Assembly (NCBI GenBank): GCA_037382465.1
Contig: JARRPX010000012.1
Location: 3,382-44,512 of the forward strand
Source: Anaerolineales bacterium
GTDB lineage: Bacteria > Chloroflexota > Anaerolineae > Anaerolineales > E44-bin32
Length of the DNA: 41,131 bases
Reading direction: 5' to 3'
A program made the translations under genes and the position numbers. Positions within the stretch are counted from its first letter, which is position 1. Each line of letters begins with the position of its first letter. This document shows, piece after piece, positions 7,862-14,449 of this stretch. The notes beneath the pieces are model-generated. The model saw nothing but the letters and a program-made list of their open reading frames with translations, ran no database searches and was not told the DNA's origin.

Positions 7862-8995
7862 TTAACCCAGTTTCTTGCGGAAAAACAACGCTGCGACGGC
7901 CGAGAAGGCTACGCCCAATCCGAACAACATGACCGCATACGGCCAGAGGACATCGAGTCCCACGCCTGGCAAGAAGATGCCGCGGGTAATGATGGCGAAG
8001 TGCGTTCCCGGCAACACCAGAGATTCCATGCGCATCACCTCCGGCAGGGCGGCGATGGGAAAGAAAATGCCGGTCAGGAAAAACGCCGGGAAGAAAATCA
8101 CCAGGAAGGAAAGCGCCAACGCCGCTGCCTGGGTGCGGATAAAAACGCCGATAATTGTGCCCATACTCAGAATGGCGAAAAGGAAGATCGCCGACAACAG
8201 GAAAAAGAGCAGGTAATTGCCGTGAAAGGGGATTCGAAAGACGAGGAAGGCAATGGCTGGAATGAGAATCACGTTCACCAACCCCACGAGAACGTAGGGC
8301 AGCATCTTCCCCAGGATCAATTCGGATCTACCGACGGGCGTGGCGATGAGTTGCTCCAACGTACCGTGTTCGCGCTCGCGCGCCAAAGTCAACGCCACCG
8401 ACATCGCGGGAAGCCCCAAAACGAGGGAGATCAAACCGGGAACCACGTCGTTTTTCGATTTCAACCCCGGGTTGAACCAGGTGCGCACACGCAAATCCAG
8501 CATCTGCAGCGAGCCGCTCGGCGCGCCCAAGGCCTCGAGATTCCGGGTCAATTCCTGGCTGATGAACTCCTCCGTACGCCAGGCGATTTGATCGAGGGCG
8601 TGTGTACCGCTATGCGGTTCGGTGCCGTCGATGATCACCAGCAGCGGCATGCTGCGCATGGCAAGCAATTCCTCGGCGAAACGCGGATTAACCACGATGG
8701 CGGCCTTGATTTTGCCACGCAGCAACAGCGCATCGATTTCCTCGAACTCGTTTACCTGCGCGATCAAATCGAGATCGTCTCCCGCCGTCATGCGCTGGAT
8801 AAAGGCACGCGAAGTCGGGCTGTGATCGTAGTCCAACACCGCGATGGGCACGTGCTGAATGTTCACCGTCATGGCAAAGCCCATCAGGAACAGCACCAGC
8901 GTCGGTGCCAGGAGGACCAGACCCAGCGTGATCGGATCACGCATGATGTGGTTGTACTCTTTGACCGCCACGGCCCACAATCGACGCAACGACAC
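7862..8995 (-). CDS. ABC-2 permease (YbhS/YbhR-like), first of pair
   Basis: 377 residues from a GTG start at 8995. The frame is open upstream but that portion lies inside the ATPase gene. AGGAGG, placed 6 nt before the GTG and 1 nt beyond the ATPase stop, decides the start. It has the same architecture as its neighbour: AVKEYNHIMRDP, helix 1, an external domain, then five or six helices with LAREREHGTLEQLIATP. It is paralogous to the 6727-7851 permease (shared KEY/FxH, EREHGTLEQL and EREL GTLEQL motifs). Confidence 0.9.
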   Translation of the reverse strand: MSLRRLWAVAVKEYNHIMRDPITLGLVLLAPTLVLFLMGFAMTVNIQHVPIAVLDYDHSPTSRAFIQRMTAGDDLDLIAQVNEFEEIDALLLRGKIKAAIVVNPRFAEELLAMRSMPLLVIIDGTEPHSGTHALDQIAWRTEEFISQELTRNLEALGAPSGSLQMLDLRVRTWFNPGLKSKNDVVPGLISLVLGLPAMSVALTLAREREHGTLEQLIATPVGRSELILGKMLPYVLVGLVNVILIPAIAFLVFRIPFHGNYLLFFLLSAIFLFAILSMGTIIGVFIRTQAAALALSFLVIFFPAFFLTGIFFPIAALPEVMRMESLVLPGTHFAIITRGIFLPGVGLDVLWPYAVMLFGLGVAFSAVAALFFRKKLG

Positions 8996-8996
8996 C

Positions 8997-9956
8997 TCAG
9001 ACCTCCTGTTCGCTTTCGACAGTAGCTTCCCGCTCGCGGATGAGCGAAATGAACGCTTCTTCCATGCGGGCCGGTGCCTGGCGAATCTCTGCTCCTTGCA
9101 AACCTTCCTTGCGCAGAAACTCCCCGATTTGGGGAATGCGTTTAGCAGCAGAGTCCACCACCAGGTGGAGTTCTTCTCCGTAAGTCTGCACCTGGCGGAT
9201 ACCCGGGATCTTCTCAATCAAATGCCGCACGCTGCGCCAATCTTCGTGGCGGATCACGACGACGTCGCCGTGAATTTCGGCACGCAAGCGACGCGGCGTA
9301 TCACAGCGAATCATGTGCCCGTTGTACATCAGGCCGACCCGCAAACAGCGGTCGGCTTCATCCATGTAAGGCGTGCTGACCACGATCGTCGTACCACCCA
9401 GATGCAGTTCGGTCAGGATGCCCCAAAACTCACGCCGAGAAATCGGATCCACACCGGTGGTCGGTTCGTCGAGCAAGAGGATCTCCGGTTCGTGAATCAA
9501 GGTGCAGGCCAAGGCAAGTTTCTTCTGCATGCCGCCGGACAACTGCGCACCGCGACGGTCTTTGAACTCGGTCAGACCGGCGAACGCCAGCAAGCGTTCC
9601 ATGCGCGGCCCGATTTCGACGTCCGTCACGTCGTACATCTTGGCGAAGAAGCGCAGATTCTCCACGACGCTCAATTCCCCGTACAGACTGAAGATCTGCG
9701 CCATGTACCCGACGTGATGCTTGATCGCCTCAGGTTGGCGTTTGAGATCGAATCCAGCGACGGTTGCCGACCCATCGGAGATATCCAGCAAGCCGGCCAA
9801 TAGCCGCAGCGTGGTCGTCTTGCCGGCGCCGTCCGGGCCCACCAAACCGAACAATTCGCCTGAGGCTATCGCCAGGTCGAGGGATGCGAGCGCACGCACT
9901 TCTTTGAAGTCGCGCGTCAGTCCACGCGTCTCGATGATCGGCGCGTTGTCTTTCAT
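8997..9956 (-). CDS. ABC exporter ATP-binding protein (YbhF half, degenerate switch loop)
   Basis: 319 residues. Walker A is GPDGAGKTTT, signature LSGGMQKKL, Walker B ILLLDEPTTGVDP. The switch region reads STPYMDEADRC: the expected histidine is proline, whereas the partner ATPase has TTHYMDEA. The C-terminal regulatory domain ends MEEAFISLI. Non-consensus switch residues are, as far as I recall, seen in the N-terminal half of fused YbhF-type ATPases, so this may be the non-equivalent half of an asymmetric pair. It is the first exporter subunit in the operon, 1 nt from the first permease and 9 nt after the small membrane protein gene. Confidence 0.9.
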   Translation of the reverse strand: MKDNAPIIETRGLTRDFKEVRALASLDLAIASGELFGLVGPDGAGKTTTLRLLAGLLDISDGSATVAGFDLKRQPEAIKHHVGYMAQIFSLYGELSVVENLRFFAKMYDVTDVEIGPRMERLLAFAGLTEFKDRRGAQLSGGMQKKLALACTLIHEPEILLLDEPTTGVDPISRREFWGILTELHLGGTTIVVSTPYMDEADRCLRVGLMYNGHMIRCDTPRRLRAEIHGDVVVIRHEDWRSVRHLIEKIPGIRQVQTYGEELHLVVDSAAKRIPQIGEFLRKEGLQGAEIRQAPARMEEAFISLIREREATVESEQEV

Positions 9957-9965
9957 GGTGAACGA

Positions 9966-10235
9966 CTACTGCCTCGCTCTGCGGATCGCCCAAAGAACGA
10001 TTAAGGCCCCGAGCGCCGGCTCCAATGCCACCCCGAGGTATTTCATCGTTTCGCTGAACCCCATGGCCGGGATGACGTACCAGTCGAGCAGCCCAATGAT
10101 GATGCAGGTAACGACCGCCACGATGTAATCCCCCTGGACGCCCATGGGACGATTTTCCTTCCAGATTGCGCCGGCGACGGCGCCGACAATCAAACCAACG
10201 ACGATCATGACTGCGAGCAAGATGAGGATTTCCAT
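9966..10235 (-). CDS. Small three-helix membrane protein of the exporter operon
   Basis: 89 residues from the ATG at 10235, preceded by AAAGGAG. Three hydrophobic segments are separated by short loops (KENRPMGVQGD between 1 and 2), with a short basic tail (RRARQ). Glycine spacing in the first helix and the following loop is loosely reminiscent of the GlsB/YeaQ small membrane proteins, but I would not assign it. Located between the TetR gene (68-bp gap) and the first ATPase (9 bp), so it is probably cotranscribed. Possible roles are accessory subunit or envelope-stress protein. Function unknown. Confidence 0.7.
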   Translation of the reverse strand: MEILILLAVMIVVGLIVGAVAGAIWKENRPMGVQGDYIVAVVTCIIIGLLDWYVIPAMGFSETMKYLGVALEPALGALIVLWAIRRARQ

Positions 10236-10303
10236 TTTATTTTCTCCTTTGATACATCCTGGCAAAGTTCGGAGAACGTAATGAACGTTGCTGTCGATCC
10301 CAG

Positions 10304-10906
10304 TCAACCATGCGGCGATAACGACTCGATGATTAAATTCGCCCCTGCACGTAAATGCCGCTCCAGAACGACCACGTCTGGAATGGCGGCCCACAAGACA
10401 AACATACCTTCGATGAATGCACCGATGGTTATCGCGACGTCTTCAGCATTCACCTTTCGGAATTCACCGTTGTCGACGCCTTTTTGGATGATGGGTATAG
10501 CGATGTCAAAAAAATTTTTATAGTAGCTGCCAAGAACTTCTTTGACACGCTTCTTTCGCAATAGCATCGCCCAGAATTCATACATGATGGGCACCAAATA
10601 CTCATCGTTTGTGATGTCATCCAGCGTCAATTCAAGATAACGTACCAATTTTTCCTTGGCCGGGATGTCGGCATCGATGAAGGCGCCCATTTGCTCGAAT
10701 TCACGGGCAAACATGCGGTCCATGATGCCCTGGATGATGGCGTCCTTGCCATCGAAGTACCAATACAAAGCGCCCTTGCTCAGCCCCGCCTGCTTGGCGA
10801 TGTCATCCATACGCGCGCCATGGAAACCGGAACGAGCGAAAACTTCCATCGCAGCTTCCAGGATCTGCTCTTTTCGTTCTTCACTCACGTCAGGACGTGG
10901 CGCCAT
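10304..10906 (-). CDS. TetR/AcrR-family repressor (CecR-like context)
   Basis: 200 residues from the ATG at 10906 (GAGG 5 nt upstream). The N-terminal helix-turn-helix (about 10-57) has the family signature: ILEAAMEVFARSGFHGARMDDIAKQAGLSKGALYWYF is split across HTH helices 1-3. The C-terminal ligand-binding domain is all helical. It heads the exporter operon, as ybiH/cecR does for ybhGFSR in E. coli. Its own promoter has a 14-bp perfect palindrome just after the -10, so autorepression is likely. A near-copy upstream of the HgcA-like operon suggests it controls that too. Ligand unknown. Confidence 0.92.
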   Translation of the reverse strand: MAPRPDVSEERKEQILEAAMEVFARSGFHGARMDDIAKQAGLSKGALYWYFDGKDAIIQGIMDRMFAREFEQMGAFIDADIPAKEKLVRYLELTLDDITNDEYLVPIMYEFWAMLLRKKRVKEVLGSYYKNFFDIAIPIIQKGVDNGEFRKVNAEDVAITIGAFIEGMFVLWAAIPDVVVLERHLRAGANLIIESLSPHG

Positions 10907-10925
10907 ATCAACCTCAAAATAATAA

Positions 10926-10939
10926 ACTGACCGGTCAGT
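10926..10939. promoter_or_regulatory. TetR operator 1 (perfect palindrome)
   Basis: ACTGACCGGTCAGT is a perfect 14-bp palindrome, 8 bp downstream of the -10 and 19 bp upstream of the TetR ATG. Bound repressor would block transcription initiation of the regulator-exporter operon. Size and symmetry are typical of TetR-family operators. Confidence 0.85.
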
Positions 10940-10947
10940 CAATATTG

Positions 10948-10976
10948 ACAATACAAAGTTTTACGTTCATTGTCAA
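10948..10976 (-). promoter_or_regulatory. Sigma70-type promoter of the TetR-exporter operon
   Basis: On the minus strand, TTGACA (10976-10971) is followed by a 17-bp spacer and TATTGT (10953-10948). The -35 is a perfect consensus and begins 14 bp past the patatin stop codon. The operator lies immediately downstream. Confidence 0.8.
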
Positions 10977-10989
10977 GCGCAACGCGCAT

Positions 10990-11916
10990 CTACTCCTGGT
11001 CGATCAGGGGTGAAACACGATCCTGTTTTACGATCCTGCTGGCAAACCAACTTCGCAAGCGCACCCAGGGAGTGTATGAAAAACGCAGCGGCTCCGCCTC
11101 AAGCTGTTGTGTGGCATACGTTCGCCCCATATCCATCAATCGTTCGGCCTGGGTGTAATCCCAGAAGGCGATGTCCGTCGGAGCCGGCAGACGAATCACG
11201 CGCAGCGAGGCGCCGGACGCCTTCGCCGCGGCGACCTCCCGGGTCCCCTGTGCCTCCACCATTAAGGACACAGCGTATGAGGTCATGCCCAGAATACCCT
11301 TGGCAGTTTCTTTCGAGCCCATGGCGTGGGTCACATCGAGGGCAAGGATCTGGGTGGCGCCTCGATCGATCGCCACCCGGATGGGAAGCTTCGTATATAC
11401 TCCACCATCCAGATAGCGCTGATCACCTACCAGCCAGGGAGGAAAATACGGCGGTACGGCCGTACTCGCCATGGCGCCATCGATAACGCGGTCCGCATCT
11501 CGATCACCGAAAACGTGCAGTTCAGCCGTGTCCATATTGACTGCCGCGGCAAACGCCGGAACACCTGCACAGGCACGAAGTTGTCCGAAGGTATCCACAT
11601 CCTGCGGCAAGTGGCGAAGCAGAAACGCTTCCAGGGCGTCCCCGGGCACCAGGCTGTCCTGCTGTCGAACCAACCTGCGAACCACACCGATCGCCGAGGG
11701 AATGCCCACTTCCTTGGGCCCTGCCGCGCGCCAGAGATCCTGCAAGCGGGCAACGCCGTCCAGGCTGGGATCGTAGGCGATGTAAATGGCGTTCAACGCA
11801 CCCGCAGAAGTCCCCACCACCAGTTCGGGCTTAAAGCCCGAGAGGAAGATCGGATCCAATGCACCGGCTTGCATGGTGCCGTAATTTGCGGCCCCGCTCA
11901 TCACTAGTGCCTTCAT
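10990..11916 (-). CDS. Patatin-like phospholipase/acyl hydrolase
   Basis: 308 residues. The nucleophile elbow is GTSAG with Ser37, and the catalytic Asp is in LDGG (Asp170), giving the Ser-Asp dyad of patatins. The N-terminal SGAANYGTMQAG loop replaces the usual Gly-rich oxyanion motif without its basic residue. No signal peptide, so cytoplasmic or membrane-associated. Good Shine-Dalgarno (GAGGGG). Last gene of the HgcA-like operon, 46 bp after the DDN-type gene and directly upstream of the TetR promoter. It may remodel or repair membrane lipid under the same stress; the substrate is unknown. Confidence 0.88.
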   Translation of the reverse strand: MKALVMSGAANYGTMQAGALDPIFLSGFKPELVVGTSAGALNAIYIAYDPSLDGVARLQDLWRAAGPKEVGIPSAIGVVRRLVRQQDSLVPGDALEAFLLRHLPQDVDTFGQLRACAGVPAFAAAVNMDTAELHVFGDRDADRVIDGAMASTAVPPYFPPWLVGDQRYLDGGVYTKLPIRVAIDRGATQILALDVTHAMGSKETAKGILGMTSYAVSLMVEAQGTREVAAAKASGASLRVIRLPAPTDIAFWDYTQAERLMDMGRTYATQQLEAEPLRFSYTPWVRLRSWFASRIVKQDRVSPLIDQE

Positions 11917-11962
11917 CGTAATATCCCCTCAAAGTAATGTATAAGGAACCCAATGGCTTCCA

Positions 11963-12448
11963 TCAATCCAATTCGGGACGGACGGCAACGATCGGCATGA
12001 CGCCGGCCAATGCACGATATCCCTGCGGCGTATGCTCCAATTGGTATCCGATCAAACGTCCCAATTGCCGGATGGCCGTTGGATGCCGCCGTGCATAATC
12101 CTGTATCTCTTCATACGCCTCGTCGAGTGGCAGTCGCTGCGCTATTGCGGCGAAACTTTTGCGTCCGACGTTCACCTCGACCCGCGGGGTCTTGCTGATA
12201 TTCTGGAACCAATCCGACTTCTCCCCCCATCCCGAAGCGACGATGTAGGCGTCCGTTTCCTCGTCGTGGCGCATGACTTCAAGAACGACGCGGCGCGGCA
12301 GGCCGCTGACGCGGCCCGTATGAACCATCATCAAGGCACGCTGGTCCAGCAGCCAACCCAATCCGGCTCGATAGAGCAGGATGGGAAAACGGTAGACAAT
12401 TCGCATCAGACCGCGCGGTGGCTGTACATCACGCAGCGTTTCAGTCAT
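11963..12448 (-). CDS. DDN-type deazaflavin (F420)-dependent oxidoreductase family protein
   Basis: 161 residues. A membrane-associating N-terminal helix (RFPILLYRAGLGWLL) is followed by the split-barrel core of the family: HTGRVSGLPRRVVLEV, a central IVASGWGEKSDWFQNI and then PRVEVNVG. Members use reduced F420 (some use other flavins) to reduce quinones or nitro compounds, or bind fatty acids. No F420-biosynthesis gene is in the window, so cofactor use is inferred from the family only. The first 8 bp overlap the ferredoxin gene, so the two are cotranslated and may share electrons. Confidence 0.8.
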   Translation of the reverse strand: MTETLRDVQPPRGLMRIVYRFPILLYRAGLGWLLDQRALMMVHTGRVSGLPRRVVLEVMRHDEETDAYIVASGWGEKSDWFQNISKTPRVEVNVGRKSFAAIAQRLPLDEAYEEIQDYARRHPTAIRQLGRLIGYQLEHTPQGYRALAGVMPIVAVRPELD

Positions 12449-12704
12449 CGGGCACCTTCATTTCGATCGCATCCTGCGGGCACTGCAGCACGCAAGCGCC
12501 GCATGCGATGCAGAGTTCTCCATGCTCGAACGACACTTTTCGCTTTTCATAATCCGGCCGCCAACAACCGACCGGACATACTTCATAACACTGCCACGTA
12601 CCGTTGCAGCGCTCGGGGTATAAATGAATCTGCATGGCGCGCAGGTTTAGCGCTAAATCGAGGTGTTCTTTGAGCAGTCCGACCATCGAAGGCGATTCCG
12701 GCAT
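12441..12704 (-). CDS. HgcB-like two-cluster ferredoxin with atypical first motif
   Basis: 87 residues, with GGAGG 7 nt before the ATG and only 4 nt after the upstream stop. An amphipathic N-terminal stretch (1-24) precedes two cluster motifs. The second is canonical, C65-x2-C68-x2-C71-x3-C75-P. The first reads C33-x5-C39-x3-C43-P-x2-C47: the second ligand position is Thr36, so the site could bind a [3Fe-4S] cluster or recruit C47. The position directly after an HgcA-like gene matches HgcB, but the C-terminal Cys pair I recall in HgcB is absent. Likely role: reducing the corrinoid cobalt or the neighbouring DDN-type enzyme. Confidence 0.8.
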   Translation of the reverse strand: MPESPSMVGLLKEHLDLALNLRAMQIHLYPERCNGTWQCYEVCPVGCWRPDYEKRKVSFEHGELCIACGACVLQCPQDAIEMKVPDD

Positions 12705-12708
12705 GCCT

Positions 12709-14331
12709 TCACCTCCAACCCAGCAGAATGGGAACCAGCCAATACGCCAATCCCAGAACGACGGCGACGATCGCTTCCCAGCCCCAGTTGGCCTGTTCTC
12801 CGCGCATAAGCGGCGACATTCCCTGTAATTCGGCGCCCACGAAAACCGAGAGGCCGGTCAAGCTGACAACGCGATTGAAAATATCCGGCAAGGCCGTGGA
12901 ATCCACTCGCCACGAATAGAACAGCATCCCAGCCAACGCGATCAAGGTCAACGGCAGGCTCTTCGCCAAACCATCGTGTCCGGGCAGCCAGGGAAGCGAG
13001 ATGGCGTAGAACAGCGACAATCCGAACATGGCCGCGAGCAGGGGCCAAAAACTGGAAGGCCAGATCAAGGCCACCGGAATGAGGATCATCAATCCATAGA
13101 AACCCAACGTGGCCGCCAACATCTCCAATCGATCCCGCAGTGGAAAGCGTACGTGGCGCATGTCGTCGGTTTTCTTCCTTCCGGCCTGGATGTACGCCGG
13201 CAGATCGACCGCACGCACGGGGCCCCAATGAACGCCCCACTTCGTCTGTTCGCGGATTGCCCATCCATCCACGCCGTTGGCACAGAGTTGAGGAAGGATC
13301 AGCGCATGATGCTTGACCACTTCATCCAGCCGGCTGGTACGCAAAGCGCCGATTATCCGCTCGGCGGTCAAAAAGCCGCCGCCCGCGGCACACCAGACGT
13401 TGATCCCACTGGAGTCGACCACAAGCAGCCAGACGTCCAGCCGGGTATCGATGGCCTTCACCAGGCGCCGGACGGTGAGATCGAAATTGCCGGTCACCAA
13501 AACCGGCGAATCGGGATTCGGGTCGCCTACGGAATACAAACCGGGTTCAACCTTTGGATACGGTGGAATGATGCGGAAAAAAATCGCCCAAAGATCGATC
13601 AACACGGTGCGCAGATTAACCCGATGGCGGAGGCGGCCTTTGAAGGAATCGGGCAATGACTGCGCCGATTCCGCGGGCTTGGGTTTCGCCAGATATAGAC
13701 ACAATGAGCCCAGCAGGTGAGAATCTACGACCTGCGCGCGATAGCCCGCACGATCGAGTTTCGTCTGAAAATCCCGCAGGGGATGCGTGGTCGCACGCGT
13801 CAGCAGCCAGGTAATGATCCGCAGGGGAAGATGCACCGCAGCTACTGCGAAGCGAGCAGCCCATCCCGACGGTGATATTTCATCCAAGATGGCCAATTGG
13901 CCACCGGGCGCCAGCAGGGTGAGGCAGGCCGTCAGCACGTACGCTTGCGCGTCCCGTGCCATCTCACTGACGGCCAGGCTGCTGACGATGAGATCGAAAC
14001 TTGCCGGTTCAAAACGGTCGGCGATTAAAGCGGCGTCCATGTGTTTCAACTCGACGCTTTCATCCAACCCGGACGCAGCGAGCCGGTTCTCGGCTTGTGC
14101 CAGCATCCCGGCATCCAGATCGATCCCGACGACCTTAGCGCCCCTGGCCGCCATGGCGACGGTCAGCGCGCCGGTGCCGCAGCCGATTTCGAGTATGCGC
14201 ATTCCCGGGCGAACGAGAAGCTCGACGAGCTGGTCCTGGAGCTTCTGAAGTTTTCCCAGGGTAAGCAGGCGGATACCGCGATCGTATTGTTCTGGCTGAG
14301 TCTCTAACCATTTCATGAAAACGGTGGCCAT
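12709..14331 (-). CDS. SAM methyltransferase fused to HgcA-like corrinoid membrane protein
   Basis: 540 residues from the ATG at 14331 (AGGG 6 nt upstream; ATGs at 14337 and 14316 are alternatives). Residues about 1-215 form a class I SAM methyltransferase (motif I ILEIGCGTG at 46-54, motif II VVGIDLD). Residues about 240-395 match the corrinoid-binding domain of HgcA/CdhD proteins: PGLYSVG, SPVLVTGNF and the cap helix NVWCAAGGG (Cys314), then ILPQL and WGPVRAVDLPAYI. In HgcA that Cys is the lower axial cobalt ligand and the motif normally ends GK; here it ends GG. Residues about 403-540 hold four or five membrane helices with a conserved TG.S...GAELQGMSPLMR stretch. A methyl donor domain fused to a corrinoid acceptor suggests SAM-driven methylation of an unknown acceptor. 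Confidence 0.82.
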   Translation of the reverse strand: MATVFMKWLETQPEQYDRGIRLLTLGKLQKLQDQLVELLVRPGMRILEIGCGTGALTVAMAARGAKVVGIDLDAGMLAQAENRLAASGLDESVELKHMDAALIADRFEPASFDLIVSSLAVSEMARDAQAYVLTACLTLLAPGGQLAILDEISPSGWAARFAVAAVHLPLRIITWLLTRATTHPLRDFQTKLDRAGYRAQVVDSHLLGSLCLYLAKPKPAESAQSLPDSFKGRLRHRVNLRTVLIDLWAIFFRIIPPYPKVEPGLYSVGDPNPDSPVLVTGNFDLTVRRLVKAIDTRLDVWLLVVDSSGINVWCAAGGGFLTAERIIGALRTSRLDEVVKHHALILPQLCANGVDGWAIREQTKWGVHWGPVRAVDLPAYIQAGRKKTDDMRHVRFPLRDRLEMLAATLGFYGLMILIPVALIWPSSFWPLLAAMFGLSLFYAISLPWLPGHDGLAKSLPLTLIALAGMLFYSWRVDSTALPDIFNRVVSLTGLSVFVGAELQGMSPLMRGEQANWGWEAIVAVVLGLAYWLVPILLGWR

Positions 14332-14363
14332 ACGCATCCCTATGCACGGCTAAATCATAATAG

Positions 14364-14377
14364 ACTGACCGGTCGGT
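14364..14377. promoter_or_regulatory. TetR operator 2 (near-perfect palindrome)
   Basis: ACTGACCGGTCGGT differs from operator 1 at one base of 14. It starts 7 bp downstream of the minus-strand -10 of the HgcA-like operon, the same geometry as operator 1 (8 bp). No other TetR-family gene is in the window, so the regulator at 10304-10906 is the natural candidate. Confidence 0.8.
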
Positions 14378-14384
14378 TTATTAT

Positions 14385-14412
14385 AGTATAAACCCGATCC
14401 ATGCTCAGTCAA
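14385..14412 (-). promoter_or_regulatory. Sigma70-type promoter of the HgcA-like operon
   Basis: On the minus strand, TTGACT (14412-14407) is followed by a 16-bp spacer and TATACT (14390-14385). A second -10-like hexamer, TATAAT (14385-14380), overlaps it. The operator begins directly downstream. Confidence 0.7.
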
Positions 14413-14434
14413 GCAAGATATAAACGATCCGTTA

Positions 14435-14443
14435 TGCTATAAT
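14435..14443 (+). promoter_or_regulatory. Extended -10 promoter giving a probable leaderless mRNA
   Basis: TGCTATAAT is a perfect extended -10. The ATG of the thioredoxin-fold gene follows after only 6 nt, exactly where transcription should start. There is no Shine-Dalgarno before that ATG and no other in-frame ATG nearby, so the transcript is probably leaderless. Confidence 0.6.
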
Positions 14444-14449
14444 CCCAGC

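Noticed and set aside
7820-9025. 401-residue plus-strand frame opposite the permease
   Set aside because: Composition (His/Gln/Arg-rich, no hydrophobic core) is that of an antisense shadow of a membrane protein gene.
12441-14331. Calling the pair canonical hgcA-hgcB (mercury methylation)
   Set aside because: The cap helix lacks the terminal Lys, the protein carries an extra methyltransferase domain, and the ferredoxin lacks one ligand Cys and the C-terminal Cys pair. Family membership is supported; the activity is not.
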